A DNA stretch of 64,000 nt from Epiperipatus broadwayi. Taxonomy: Eukaryota; Onychophora; Udeonychophora; Euonychophora; Peripatidae. The notes beneath the pieces are model-generated. The model did no database searches. It worked only from the letters and a program-made list of their open reading frames with translations, and had not been told where the DNA came from. This document shows, one piece after another, positions 22,115 to 34,817 of the stretch (position 1 is the stretch's first letter; the number at the start of each line of letters is the position of its first letter). The stretch spans positions 8,332,682-8,396,681 of the forward strand of contig JAQFVV010012398.1 of NCBI GenBank assembly GCA_028023455.1. Reading direction: 5' to 3'. The position numbers and the translations under genes were made by a program.

Positions 22115-22198
22115 GGATATTTCCCTTATTCATAATAATATGTCTGAGAAGTTTTATTTATCTGATATACCATATACATTTTGAAGTGTTAAGTCTAG
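22115..22198 (-). pseudogene. Duplicate RT segment fused to protease
   Basis: About 84 bp matching 20950-21033 with roughly ten differences: the CKCIWYIR-IKLLRHIIMNKGN equivalent. Directly upstream on the minus strand it is joined to the protease-RT linker rather than to RT, showing an internal deletion of most of the RT. Confidence 0.65.
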
Positions 22199-23444
22199 AA
22201 CAGCCGAATATTGGCTGCAAGTTCTATGTTATAATGTACAGTAACAAATTTTTATTTCTCTTATTGACTTCTACTGACACTGTCATTACCCCTTTGATGT
22301 TAATATAACTTTCATTGATATCTATAGCAACCAAGTATGTTTTATTGATAGGCATATTATTTTTTCCATTTTTCTTTTAGCTAACTAATTCTTTTGAGAG
22401 ATAGGTATTGCACTTGCACCATTATCTATTTCCATTCTGATATTTGGTTCATATTTTTATGTCCAATAAGATATATGTGTCATCATTTCCTTTTTTTTTT
22501 TAACTTTAGTTAGATTCTTGTAGATTCTTTCCATTGGTTTACTATTTTCTATTAAATCCAGTTTGGTATTTTTCTATTTGTTCTTAAAAACTTTAGATAA
22601 ATGATCTTTCAATCCATTATTAAGACATTTTTTATGTATAAATCTACACATTTTAAATGAGTCCTTTATTGGCACAGCATTAACAAATGTAGAAATCCTC
22701 AATAGTATGTATGTGCTTGCATCTTGTTTATGGATGTATTAGAATTGTCCACTGTATTTTATTATGCATTTTCAAGGTCAGTCTCAAACATTATCATTTT
22801 TTCTCTATAGCATCCATGTATGAAGTCACACTCACTTAATAGTGCTTGTCTGAGCTTATTATCTCACATAACCTATAGCAACTGATCTAATAGTGTCTAG
22901 CTCATTTTTTAAAGTCACATTCCTTTGCTAGTTCATGCAGTAAAATATCATATTGTCATATGTTTTCTCTTGGTGAGTGGAGTTTATTTCATAAATGTAG
23001 ATGTCTATGTGTCTTGATATCTTTGGTTTAAAGTGAATATTCACCTTCTAGATTAATTCTTCATACAAGGTAACCTCAGATGTTCAGGTTAATAGATTGT
23101 TGACAATTGGCAACAGTTTTTTTCTGAAAATCACATTAATGAAACAACTTTTAATATATTATCCACAATATTATTTATTATCACATATTTTTCAGCATTG
23201 GCCACATATATCTTCCATTCCATTGCATTATTTATATCAAATTTGAGTTATTGAGCTGTTATGCATTGCTATGTTATATTCCTCAGTTCTCTATTATAAT
23301 CCAGAAAAGTCAACCACTAATTCCCATAATGCTTTTATAATTTGTTTAATTGCTTCTTGACTGTGCCAATCTTACTCATTACACAAAGTTTTAAAATGTT
23401 GCTGTATTAAACTCATATATTTAAGGGAAAGACTAACATTAGCC

Positions 23445-24125
23445 AGCTGTGTAGACATTTATTTATTTTTAGAATATAAATATCCAAATCAAAAGTTTAT
23501 ACTTAACAACAAGAGTTTATTTACTCTAAATATAAATGTATAGTGGAATATTAATAACTTCAACTAGATGTTTGCTTGTCCGTTTAACATTAATCAAACT
23601 TGCAGATAAAATGGAAACTTCTTGTATTTTCTTATTACTATATTATCTAGTACAGTTTTTTTTTCATTACTCCATGCATAGTTCACATAGTTTGATTCTA
23701 TACTGCTTCACTAATCTTGTCTGTTGCGCATGCCTTGATTCAAAGAGTAATGCAATGGCAACATAATATTGAGCACACACTATTGAACCCACATGCAGCT
23801 CGGTTGTCTAGTTTTTATTTAGCATTGTTTAATTTGTAAAATTAATCCTTATTTTTTATTTTTTGAAAATAATCATACTTCAGTTCATTTTTATATTTGC
23901 ATAAATCTATTGTTATTTTAAACTAAATTTTCTAGATTACTATTTTATTTTTTACGTTCAGATAATTTATATGCGCACATACAGTCGTAAACATTTTATT
24001 TACTTTTATACATTAGCAGTACACCATTTTTTAGTCCAAACATATATTAACGATCCATCTAATTCTTTACTTGTATACATGTAACTACTTACTTATCTGT
24101 TTATCTAACTATTTATCCATTTATA
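23445..24125. other. Unannotated stretch
   Basis: AT-rich DNA. A plus frame at 23536-23766 was examined and shows no recognisable domain. It may include the 5' end of the gypsy relic. Confidence 0.4.
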
Positions 24126-24339
24126 TTGTGTCCATCTATCTACCAATCTCTCTCTCTCTCTCACTATCTATATATAAATCTATGAATAAGTTCATCTTTT
24201 TGCCTTTATATCGCTCAAGACTATATAGATAGGTAGGTAGGTAGGTTGGTAGATAGATAGATAGATAGATAGATAGATTGATGGACGGTTGGACGAATGG
24301 ACGGATGGATAGATGGATGGATAGAAGGATGGATATATG

Positions 24340-24375
<36 letters not shown>

Positions 24376-24620
24376 TCAACTTTTTATATTTATATCTGTC
24401 CATATATTTATCAATCTGACTATCCATTTATGTATTATTTGTCTGTTTACCTATCTATCTACTTATCTATCTCTATATATATGTATGATGCCTATCCATT
24501 TGTCAATCTATTTGTCTATATATATGTATGCCTATCTATCTGTCTATCCATCAACTTATAATTATCTATCTACCTTGTCTAATTATCTATCCACCTATTT
24601 TTGTCAATCTTTTAATATAT
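24125..24620. repeat. GATA/TATC microsatellite cluster
   Basis: (GATA)n blocks at about 24247-24280 and 24340-24375 are separated by a degenerate GGAT/GGAC stretch. TATC/TGTC-rich tracts flank both sides. The cluster creates long YLSIYLSI-type frames on the minus strand that are not genes. Confidence 0.9.
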
Positions 24621-24624
24621 ATTT

Positions 24625-25640
24625 AGATGTTACAGACAAATGAATAAATCGGTGGATAATTTAGATAAATAAAATAAATGGATAGATACATAAGTAAATA
24701 GAGATTCTAATATTATAAGTGCTACAGATTTGAGATTCCAGAATAAATTATTTAAGGGAATAGCTATCAATAATCAAATGATATCATTTGGTTTGTATTA
24801 CGCTATTGCTTAGTATTACAACTTGCCTTCTGGCTAAAAGCATACATATTCATAATATAATTTATAGAATATTTAATGGTCTAATTAACTTTGTATAGTT
24901 GTTCTCTGCGGGTCATTATTTTCAAATTCGACAAAATCAATTAATTGTAACTTAAACTTCCTTATATTTTACAAAATTTAATATTTAACTTATAATCTAC
25001 GCGTCTATTTTCGTTTTTTTTTTTTTTTTAATGCTTTCATCAAATAGATGATTAAGTTTCGATTGTTAAACATTTTGTTTAGTCTCGTAACGACTTATGT
25101 TTATTTTCAGAGAATATTTTATTCTTTATCTCTTATATAAAATAAATAGTTTAGAAATATGTTCTGATGCATATTATTATTTTAATTTTGTATAATTTAA
25201 AAATTTAGAATTGTACAGAAAGTCAACTCAAGGAAAAAAAAAGTATTAATTAATAAATATGATTTGATTAATATATTAATGCTTTTTTAAAATCATTTTT
25301 CAGTAAAGACGATTTTGTTTTTTTACATTGGAAAAAAATATTTTTAACTAACGCTTTCAAATTTTCAATCAAGTTTGATAACATTTTTATTAAGAATTTT
25401 TTAAGATTGCTTTATAACAGAATATATTAATGTGTGTTTCAATAATATACTTTATTGTACGAATTAGATTACATGAATTTGTTGTTAACCAAAGTTATAT
25501 TGTTGAAAATACATGGTTTAAAACTATATAGCTTTAGAGCAAACAGAAAGAATAATTAAAGAAAGGGATATGTTTAACAAAAAAAAAAAAAAATAGTTGT
25601 TCTTGTTACAGAAAAGTCATAATTTGTTTTTTAGGTTATG
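24625..25640. other. Unannotated stretch
   Basis: AT-rich DNA with T and A homopolymers (25016-25030, 25580-25593). Nothing functional was seen. Confidence 0.5.
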
Positions 25641-26290
25641 TTTTGTTTCAAGTTTTTAATAGTGACCATGTAGCAGCAAATATATCTGGGTGTGCAATTT
25701 TGCCATCTCTGGCCTTTAATTGTTCGAGCTTCTTTGAGAATGTGGCTGGGTGCTTTGTGGTATTGTCTCCAAGGCAGAAAGTACATCTGGTGCACCAGAA
25801 ACTATATAAACAAAAAGTTGCTGCATGAGCTGCTGGTATTGAGCCTTTACTGAGTATCTCTAATAGGTTATCAAGTGTGATGTTATTTTGTCTATATGTG
25901 TTAATCATAATTTCTCAGGTATTTGTTATGCCTATGCAGGTGTGAAATAGGTGCTGTTGTGTTTCTTCTTCCCTGTGGCACAGGGAACAAACAGCATCAA
26001 TTTTGCTGTAAAATCTGCAGTATTTAAGGAAGTAGGAGGTAGGTAGAGCATGAAGATTTACCTTTAGAAGAAAGTCAAAAAATTTGTGTTCCATTGACCA
26101 CTTTTTAAATCACTGCATCAAAAGACTATTGTTCATATTTAGCATGGGTGAGTGTGGATATGTTGTTATGTCTGGGTATAGCATATTATAAATAGTCCAA
26201 TAGGTGTATCTACCAACACCCAAAAAAGACATCTGATCATAAATGCTTTGAAGTTGGTTTACGAGCAAAGAATATATTAATGTGTACAAT
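25640..26290 (-). pseudogene. LINE C-terminal fragment with zf-RVT finger
   Basis: On the minus strand, sequence around 25930-26000 reads KIDAVCSLCHREEETQQHLF then HTC, a clear CX2C...HX3C zf-RVT finger at the end of a non-LTR retrotransposon polymerase. Upstream (26090-26000) is HALPTSYFLKYCRF-like linker. After a stop the frame 25908-25648 continues as a Cys/Leu-rich tail of about 86 codons ending at 25648. RT itself is not present. Confidence 0.7.
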
Positions 26291-26299
26291 CTATTATAT

Positions 26300-27225
26300 A
26301 TTAGAGTTATTTCTTAGATCTTTTAAAAGTACTGGCAATATAGAGTCTTCTTAGTCACATGATTCTTAAACTTTTAACTTGACAAACACTGTTATTGTTA
26401 TCAGTTAGCACTTCTCAAAATTGTCACCCTCAATATTTCCATCATATATGGACAGTTTTGCAGTATGTAAGTACTAATCAAATACCATAAACAATGTCAT
26501 ATATACTTATCTCTGTTAAATGGCATATATATGTTACATTTAATAGCAAGGTACACTGTTGCAAAATGTTTTATTTGTATTGTAGCTAAAATAGTCAATG
26601 GTCTCATCTTAATAATTTTAGATGTATGGTTCACATTCATTAATACAGATTTAGATAATTCAAGATTATCATAAATACTTTCTCCTCAACATTGAAAAAG
26701 ACTTTATACAAGGGTTCCACTACAACAATCATCTTAAATTTATTCTCTCTATTCCAATTAACCATCAATTATTCACTATAATGATTTTTTAATTTTTTTT
26801 TTAATGTTTCATTTAAAATATGGCCTTTGTTTTTTTAAATGGTGCCATTTTGTAAGATAACTATTGTTATATAATATTAATATCATGAAAGCTATGCCAT
26901 TTTTATAAGGTAAGCCCTATAAATAGTAGTGTACATGATTTATTCATTATATAATTAAAACAAACTTAAGTGATATGCAATAACAAAGTGCCTTTATATT
27001 CAGTAGAAAATATATTCTTGTTACCTATTCAAAAGCCTCAAATTGTGAATTGCAATAAAATTTTTGATACATTGAAAACAAAGATTTTCATTGCAAAAGT
27101 AAACAATTTTCATAAAATAAAAAAAATACAAAATTTATTTAGGATATAATTTTAAAAAACTTTTCGTATATATGAAATTAAAGTAAAATAAATATGTACA
27201 TTATTAAAAATAGAATTTTTATTAA
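26300..27225. other. Unannotated stretch
   Basis: AT-rich DNA without recognisable genes or repeats. Confidence 0.45.
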
Positions 27226-27357
27226 ACTAATTATTATTTATATGTTGGACTATTTCCATGAACTAATATGAATATTGAATGTCTTTAGAAAAAAATTTAT
27301 TTACTTAAATATTTCAAATACATTCAATTGTTAGTAATAGACCACAGCTTAGTATAT

Positions 27358-27403
27358 GCACAACATTTCAGGAGGTATTATTCTCCCCTTTTCTTCAGGT
27401 GTT
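27358..27403 (-). ncRNA. Hammerhead-like motif, element C left arm
   Basis: On the minus strand: short stem I CAC/GTG, core CTGAAGA (27392-27398), which fits CUGANGA because the N position is free. Stem II is AGGGG/CCTCC-type with one G-U pair and a long loop. GAAA is at 27366-27369, and TGTT leads back to stem I. The core is better than in the right arm but stem I is weaker. Confidence 0.5.
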
Positions 27404-27483
27404 GCTGGTCTGACCAGTGACAGTACTAGCATGGGAATCGAATCTGGACCCTTAGATTCTTTGAGTATTGAATTTTAAGGTAA

Positions 27484-27553
27484 CGGTTCAGTTAGTTAAA
27501 GCATTACTTTAAAATTCAATACTCAAAGAATCTAAGGGTCCAGGTTTAATTCC
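27484..27553 (+). promoter_or_regulatory. tRNA-like pol III promoter head (A and B boxes)
   Basis: CGGTTCAGTTAGTTAAAGC (27484-27502) resembles a tRNA D-arm/A box, and GGTTTAATTCC (27543-27553) resembles a B box. The GGGTCCAGGTT context recalls tRNA-Lys. The A box lies in the spacer of the palindrome and the B box in its right arm, so only the right half reads as a SINE-like head. The middle (anticodon) part is expanded and does not fold as a tRNA. Confidence 0.4.
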
Positions 27554-27584
27554 CATGCTAGTACTGTCACTGGTCAGGCCAACA

Positions 27585-27629
27585 GCACCAGAAGAAGAGG
27601 GTAGAATAATACCTCTTGAAATGTTGTGC
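27585..27629 (+). ncRNA. Hammerhead-like motif, element C right arm
   Basis: Stem I GCAC (27585-27588) pairs with GTGC (27626-27629). The core is CAGAAGA (one change from CUGANGA). Stem II AGAGG/CCTCT has five pairs. GAAA is at 27618-27621. TGT, then T, leads to stem I. The core U to A change probably kills catalysis in this copy. Confidence 0.45.
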
Positions 27630-27804
27630 ATATACTAAGCTGTGTGCTATTACTAACAGTTGAATGTATTTGGAATATTTAAATAAAATAAAATTTTTTT
27701 AAAGACATTCAATACTTATATTAGATGATGGAAATAGTCCAAAACATAAATACAACTAAAACAGCATTATCACAAACCTTCAGGAAAACACTAATTATTA
27801 TTTA

Positions 27805-30570
27805 GTATTTTGAGACTAATATGACAAAAATACATGTCATCAAAAAAGTAAAAGATATTGGTGAAAAATAAAAAGATTTAACCATTAATTTATTAAAATT
27901 ACAGTATTTGAATCAATTGGGTGTTATATTTTTTTATCTAATTTTTATCTAATTAAGACTGCATTTTCGTAAATGACATAAAATTGCCAATTGCTGCTTT
28001 TTAAAATATATTTAAAACAGTGCTGTAAGCACAGGTTCAAAGTTTTATTCATTAGGATAATTATAAAAACAAAACCTTACAAACATCAAATGCACTAAAA
28101 TAAATTTCAAAATGTATATTATATTAACCTATTTATATACATTAATTTACTGAATTATGATTCAATGGATTGTTTGATGAAGTAAATTCAAAATGGCAAT
28201 TGTAAATCGTAATATTGTTTGTTTTTGTTGTTGTTGTTTTTTAAATTTTTGCAATTGAAATATACTTAATATGTGCTACATTTAGTTAGAGATTTTTTTA
28301 TCAACATGTTTAATAAACATTTATTTATTAATTATCACTTTTTTATAATTTTAAGTTATTATTTAATAAAATATTAACATTTATTTATTATGTAATTAAA
28401 AAAAAACATTTATTATATATGTTGAATCTCTAGTAACAAATTATTTTTTTTAATGAGATTTTTTGTTTTTGAGGTATTTTGTGTGAACCAATTTGACTTA
28501 TTGTTTAGAATAAAGCTTTATTATAAAAAGGATTAAATTGATTAAAATAGTTTGATATCAAGATATAACTAAAAAGTCTGGTAAGCAAAATTCATTGGGT
28601 GAGTAATTATCAAATAATGATAAAATTTAAATTTTTCAAAACATATTATTTTGATCTGCATTACCTTAAATATATCTCTAAAATGAAACTTTTTTAATTT
28701 ATACAGTTTTAATAAAAAAAATTCTGGTTGGAATAATAAAACTCATTTTAGATAATTCTGGCCCATATTTTCATTAAAATATTTAGGTATATGTGAATCT
28801 CTGCAATGATGATTATGATCAAGTGAATCTCTTTACTGTTTGTAAACAGTTTTAGTTTTATTTAATACTTTATTCAATACATTTATCAGTTTAGTGTGAC
28901 ATTTTAATTTCCTAAACAATTATAAGAATTCTCCAAAATGTTTTACAAATTTTTTTCCAATAATATGGTAGAATATAAATTACTTTAATACTTTATACCT
29001 TCCAACATTAATCTCACTTATTATAACTCTACTTTTGACTACTTTCCATTACTTTCATCTTGAAACTATTCATACAAAAGCATCTCAAAATGAATTACCT
29101 GAATAATTTGGACTATAATCTGCCTTTGTTTTGAAAAAATATCTGCCAATATTATATATTTGGTGCATTTCTGTATGTGGTAAATAGTTAAATAACTTTC
29201 AGGTATAAAAGTTAAGCAATATACAAAGCCCAATCAATATCATTTTCTGTTGCCTTGTAAAATAAGATATGCTTTATCAAAGGCTGGATATTATTTCTGT
29301 ACAATCTTTTTATGCCTCTCTATTTTTCTTATTATCTTTAGTGAATTAAGTTACTCTACAGACATGTGATAATAAGCCTGTTATATTATTGATTGTCTCC
29401 TTATATTTATTATAACAGTGAAATAGTATTTTTGTGCGATTATATTTTTATTCCCTGACTTAACACACAACATTTCTGACTCCAAATTTCTTTTTCATTT
29501 ATTTTTAGTTCAAGCTCTTGGAAATTAAGAAAGCAGTGATTGGTACAGGTTTATTAAACAGACAGTGCTTCATTATGATCTTTGCTTGAGGAAATACAAT
29601 CAGACTGGAACTAGATCTATGCAAAATTTCAGCTTTGTAAAAATTATATGTTTAGGCAATACTATATCTCTCTGCCTATAACAGAAGTAGAAAAAATTAG
29701 AAAAAGATGCTTTAAAAATGTTTGTCTTACTCATTCTGGCTATATTATTGTCTCTAATATTACCAGTAGTAATGGTAAACAAGAGGTAATAATAGTACTG
29801 AAAATACTTACAAATCCAATATTTTAAATATATGTATAAATTATGCAGACTTTATATAATTTTTTTAAAAATTGAACATAGGGCATTTGTGGTATCTAAA
29901 AAGCTGACAAGCATTATGATTTGTATAGCTGTTTTTAAAAAAACTTATCTTTCAGAGAAGGAAGTTTTAGAAATAGTTGTCTTTGGCTAAAAGTTGTGGA
30001 TTAATAAAATGGATTCAAACCATTTGCAGTTTTTGAATTTTTGCACAACATTTGGATTGGTCATTACAAAAAACTTTGTTTAGAAAAAAATTTGAATAAA
30101 GAAACATTGATCTATTCTTGCCACCAAAAAAGTCATTTAATAAATTATATTATAATTAGAAGTCATAATCCAAGAAAATCTCATATTATACTTAAAAATT
30201 CAGATTGTTAATGGAAGTATAAATTCGTATATTTCAAAGTTAAATTGATAGTTTTATTTAAAATAAATCTTATATCTACCTATTCATGATAAATTTCAGC
30301 TGTTATTAATTACTAAAATTACTAATTTGAATTTTCAGAATTATCATGCTTTTGATGTATAGAATTCTGTTAAGGAATATGTTTAAAGATATGAAACTAT
30401 TCTTGCATTCATTAAAAATATCAATTATTATTAGACTGGTGTCTAATAATAATTTTATTATTATTAATTTAATTAAAAAGAAGCATCTGTCATTTTCTGT
30501 TAGAATAATAAATAAAGATTTATAATCAATGGAAAGATTTTAAAACAGAAGTTAAAGCTGACAAGAAGCT
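27805..30570. other. Unannotated intergenic stretch
   Basis: About 2.7 kb of AT-rich DNA with homopolymers. The short minus frame 29600-29782 has no motif. No RNA gene or transposon was recognised. Confidence 0.5.
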
Positions 30571-30959
30571 TAAAAACTAACAGGGAATTAAAAGTGCAAA
30601 AGAGACACAAATATGGTCTGATTATAGTCACTTTAGATCTATCTTTGATGCTTCAAAAATTGTAAATAAACCTAGAAAGTCTTACAATCATTTTAAATTT
30701 ATCAGTATTTAGAATGGGTGGTATTTAGAATGGATGAAAGCAGTACTTTGGTCATCTTTTGAATATTGTTCAAGAATACAGGTGACAACTTTAAATAAAA
30801 TATCCATTTTATTTACTCATTTAGATTTGTTCAAAGATAACTAGCTTATTGTAGTTAAAACAATTATTTGTAATTCTAAAACAGGAAAGACAAAATATTC
30901 TGATAACATACATTGAAATGTTTTTTTTTAATATTTTTTTGATATAGTTATGAAAATAT

Positions 30960-31400
30960 TAGAATTTTTACCTCTGATATTAAGAATGCTTTTATTGTTA
31001 CAATTTTTGAAAATAAAGAAAATAAACAAGATTGCAATAATTACTGTGGACTGTCATTGTTATTTACAGGAAAGATACATTCAAGGAGTTTATTATTAAT
31101 AATATTTGTGATGCAAATTCAAAAATTTGCTTGACACAAAAAAAAATGATTTGTATATTTCTTTTATTGATTTGGTCAAAACATTTGATTCAGTTAATTA
31201 AATAGTTGCATGACAATGTTTAAAATTAGTTGGTTGGCTACAGAAGTTTATTTTATTTCACAGCGTTTATATAATGGAATAAGAAAAAATGTCATTATTA
31301 CAAGTCTAAGGTATTTGAAATAAAATCTGATGTTGAACGATAATGTATATTAGCTTCAACTCTCTTGTGAATTTTTTATAGTAATGGTATTGTAATAGAT
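30960..31400 (+). pseudogene. LINE reverse transcriptase fragment, plus strand
   Basis: In broken frames the sequence reads DCNNYCGLSLL (31030-31062), the equivalent of the DCNNYRGISLL block. It is followed at 31163-31198 by FIDLVKTFDSVN, RT motif A with its catalytic Asp. SDVER then LASTLL (about 31327-31370) matches the GVKQGCVLAPTLF block. This is the order of the palm in several non-LTR retrotransposon clades. Stops and deletions are frequent. The YADD box was not found. Confidence 0.75.
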
Positions 31401-32285
31401 GTTCTAAAGAATCAGAAATCAAGATGCAATATAGGTTTCATCATGCAATTTTTAATTTGAATCAATCAAAAGCAAAAAACAAAAACTAGATCTGTTTAAT
31501 GTTATGAATAACAACTTATATATACTTTGATTTAATAAATGATATTCAAAAACTAGAAGTCATTTATCAATCAGTAATAGAAGAAAAATCTTAGTCAACC
31601 TTTAGCTTAGACATTATTAATTTGAAAATATGAGATGAATTTAAATATTTTGGTAAGAATTTTTAACAGAAATGTGATCTTAGATATTAAAATGCACCAA
31701 AAACACAATGGGCTTCTATTATTTTTTCTAATAAATTAAAAGATTGGATATTTCATCAAAAAGAAATTACTGTAATCATATTATCTCAAAATAGAGTTAT
31801 TATTTTGCATGAGAATTGTGAATGGAATTGTATAATCAAAATTGTTCACAAAAGCATGCATAATGGGAGAGGGTAGTTTGAGTTTCTGCACAGGTACATA
31901 ATCACACCCTATCAGACTTGAGATCAGGGATGCATTAATATAAAAGAAAAATTAAAAATATTTTTTGGAGTGCACTGATTTAGTCATGCTTCCATAAAGA
32001 GATAAAAGTGGATAGAAACCAATTCATATTATGAGTAAAAGGATGTAAAGGAAAAATGAAAGTATTCATCTATTAACACAGGCATGGAGATTTAGCTGTT
32101 TCACACCTCTAATTCACCTGATAAATGAAGTTGTTCTAAAATGAATAAGTAATGAAAAAAGAGGGTCTGAGTTTCTGCATTAATAGATGTTTGTGATATG
32201 GTGGCATTAAGATGAAGAATATGCAAATAAAATATTTAAAAACTTATATCATTTTATCAACAGTTTCAATGATTATTGATCCATA
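31400..32285. other. Probable remainder of the plus-strand LINE relic
   Basis: Scattered frames (for example LEVIYQSVIEE near 31553) may derive from the same LINE downstream of RT, but no diagnostic motif remains. Confidence 0.3.
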
Positions 32286-33099
32286 GAAGGATGAAAGTTT
32301 CTTCAAGCTGAATATACTTTCTCCAATCTCTACATCCTCTTTTCCACATCACATCACCAAACTTTCTTATTTCATCTATCCATCTCATATGTAATCTTTT
32401 TCTATGTCTTTTACAATCTATTGGAATATAGTTTATGATTTCAACTCTCTAGCCATATATCTGGATGAACTCTATCAACGTCTCTTAATTCTATTAATGA
32501 TATCAATGATACATCTCACCCATGTATTTCATTTTCATTGTCTTTTTGTTACTACTATAATATATTTTTATACTACTTTGAAGTCTGAAATAATTAAATT
32601 GCTCTTTGTTAAGTTTTCAAGTTCAAATCCATAATTAAAAGTTTAAAAATACATAAACACTCAATCTAATTTTTATTTTATGATTAATTTCTTCCAATAC
32701 ATTTCTACTTTTATTCATAATCATATGCAATTGTTAAGTTTTTTTTTAAAATCATGATTATCAATCTTTTTTTTTTTAACTTTCATTTGATGACTTTTGC
32801 AACAATTCCTAGAAGCTTTGAAGCATTACTTACAAAAACAACCATGGCATCTACAGAATCTAGAAGATCTTAAATATTCTGCATTCACATTTAGTCCCTT
32901 AGCTTTCTATTTTAATCCATAAAATACTTTTTATAAAACTGCTGTAAAAAGTTTTGGAGATATGAAATCAATTGGCATAAACTCTACTCAATGCTAATCT
33001 TTTTAGTATCACTTTGTAATCTAATCATTGCTGTTGCATTATGATAAATATTCTTCAAAAATCCAATATTTTAGCTCTACATCTTGATGATCCAATGCT

Positions 33100-33537
33100 T
33101 TAATTACTGTAGAAATGCTTATAAAATCAAATGCTTTTTCCTAATCTATAAATCCAAAGTATAATGGCAACTCATATTCATTGATCTGTTTTATAATTTC
33201 TCTCAATACTTTGATGTTATTCACTCTGCTAAAACTGTTTTTAAATTCAGCTTGTTCTTTTGTTTGCTTAAAATCCAAAATTCACTGTAGACAGAGCTGT
33301 AATTATCTTGTTAAAATTTTTATATAAAACTGATATTGATAAGTCTGTAATTTTAAATATTTTTTTATAATCTTTGTCAAACAACAATACTATTACAACA
33401 TTCCTCCAATCATTTGGTACACCTTTATCATTTAAATACCTGGTATATAACATTGCTAATAATTTTTCTTCATCTGCCTTTTTTTTTAAATCGACTATTA
33501 TTACATCTTTCTTTACAAATTTAATTCCATGTCTCAC
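33100..33537 (-). pseudogene. LINE RT fingers and palm start
   Basis: The frame 33537-33268 contains YLNDKGVPNDWRNVVIVLLF then KDYKKIFKITDLSISVLYKNFNKII, equivalent to the IPxDWKNxxVxxLxKKGD...NYRPISLLSVxYKLxxKII block. Beyond a frame change it continues with VNNIKVLREIIKQINEYELP and LYFGFID, a TAG, then EKAFD. The motif A Asp survives but a stop interrupts it. Confidence 0.85.
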
Positions 33538-34478
33538 TTCTTTATTTAAGTATTCTGGGAAATTCAGAAGATGTAATAATTGTAGGGATCACTTTGATTT
33601 TTTATTACTATCTAATTCTTTATATAATTCTTTCATACATTTCATAATGACATCTCTCTTTTTAGTAATTGTTTTTTATTTATTTCTGAGATAAGTTTTC
33701 TACCAATAGCATGATATTGTTTAAACTTTGAGACTTTTTTCTTAATTCATAATTATATTTGTATATATTATTATTATTATTAATTCTTTTTCATATCAAT
33801 TTATAAAATATTAAGTATTCAATTTTTCTTGTTTTATATTATTGTAATGTTTTTTTTTCAAATATTGTTTTGTCACAATAGATAATTTATTGATAAATCA
33901 CTGCTTTTTTGTATCAGCTATTGCTGTAGTTGTTCTTAATAAGTATCAATTATCTTTTTATTGATTTCATTCAAATCTGAACCATCTTCAAAATAATGTT
34001 AAGGTTTTAAAACAATTTGCAAGTTTTAATTAAAATTATTGGAATATTTTCGAAGGGGTAGGAATATCAACTATTTTTTCTCTATAGTTTTTGCCTCTGT
34101 AGTTTTGCATTAACATATATCTTGCATCTACACTCATTGATGATCATTTGGCTGTGTTGAAATTATAAAGGACATAAGAATATTGAAAAACATATTTTCT
34201 GCTAGCTAAAATTTACAATTTTTCTGTTGGATGCTTCTACATACATCTCATAATATATACTTTTCCCCCATAAATCTTTGCCCTTTATCCTTTCTACTAC
34301 TACAACCAAATTTATCCATGCCACATTCATCTTTCAATAGTTTATCAATTGTAGCACCACCATAACCCAATATAACCACAGCCCTTACACCTTTCAATCA
34401 TTTATCAATTCTAATATTAAAGCCTCAAGTGACAATTTTAAAATGTTATTTCATTTGATCAAAACACATAAAAATCTT

Positions 34479-34817
34479 TTACTTTTTTTTATCATAATGA
34501 GAACTTGTTGGAGTATAAAGCTGAATTATTTGATAGTATCTTCCATTAAGTTGAATAACTAATCTTATCACTCTCTCAGCTATGACATCAATCTCCACTA
34601 TGTTATTCTTCCATTTTTTATTCATAATAAATTCCACTACATGTCCACTTTTTAATTCAATTGCCTCTTCACTTTTTCTTTTCACTTTCATAAATCTAAC
34701 AATGCCCCATTTAATATTACAATTTTTTTCCTTTATTTGAAAATGATTATCAGTAAATGACATTCTGGGTCTGTACCCAAGAGATTCTTGGCATTTTCCA
34801 CCTTCACCTATATACAT
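34479..34817 (-). pseudogene. LINE APE endonuclease fragment
   Basis: 112 codons. HVVEFIMNKKWKNNIVEIDV then ISERVI-like AERVIRLVIQLNGRYYQIIQ and LYTPTSSHYD correspond to the central part of APE-type LINE endonucleases (HGVGFIxNKKxKNxIxEFxPISERVxxxRxQ...IIQVYAPTS). The N-terminal third and the C-terminal catalytic HxxD region are missing or unreadable. Confidence 0.78.

Larger units (their letters stand above)
20708..23440 (-). mobile_element. Scrambled second gypsy family, two overlapping pieces
   Basis: All pieces read on the minus strand. A zinc-knuckle-like gag tail lies near 22570-22680, and a protease block (MEIDNGASAIPIS, DTG-like with Asn for Thr) near 22395-22440. The flap region then joins abruptly to the end of the RT near 22200-22115 and continues to an RNase H-like block near 21730-21860 (GVIISHKVYGGKCPIAY). 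A second RT copy then starts near 21450 (TPIVIILKQDAN) and runs through the palm to 20825. Thus one copy with an internal RT deletion is followed in the same orientation by another RT fragment. All frames are heavily decayed. Confidence 0.7.
27226..27804. mobile_element. Palindromic element C with 15-bp target-site duplication
   Basis: ACTAATTATTATTTA occurs at 27226-27240 and again at 27790-27804. Between them lies a 549-bp insertion made of two inverted arms (27241-27478 and 27510-27746), a 30-bp spacer, and a 43-bp unpaired tail on the right (27747-27789). The arms share TGGACTATTTCC, ATTCAATAC, GACATTCAATA, CATGCTAGTACTGTCACTGG and more. Each arm has a hammerhead-like motif. The spacer and right arm resemble a tRNA promoter. 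The single-sided tail with a long target duplication resembles PLE insertions. There is no coding capacity. Confidence 0.8.
32290..34817 (-). mobile_element. Non-LTR retrotransposon relic, endonuclease plus RT
   Basis: On the minus strand the order is an APE-type endonuclease piece (34817-34479), a gap of unreadable linker, RT fingers (33537-33268), RT motif A near 33137, a GVRQG-like region to about 32900, and a C-terminal tail (HMRWMDEIRKFGDVMW near 32370-32310). The tail and endonuclease blocks resemble RTE/Ingi-type LINEs. All parts are separated by stops and frameshifts, and the element is long dead. Confidence 0.75.

Noticed and set aside
24221-24427. 68-codon minus frame with SIHPSIHPS
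   Set aside because: GATA/GGAT microsatellite translation, not a gene.
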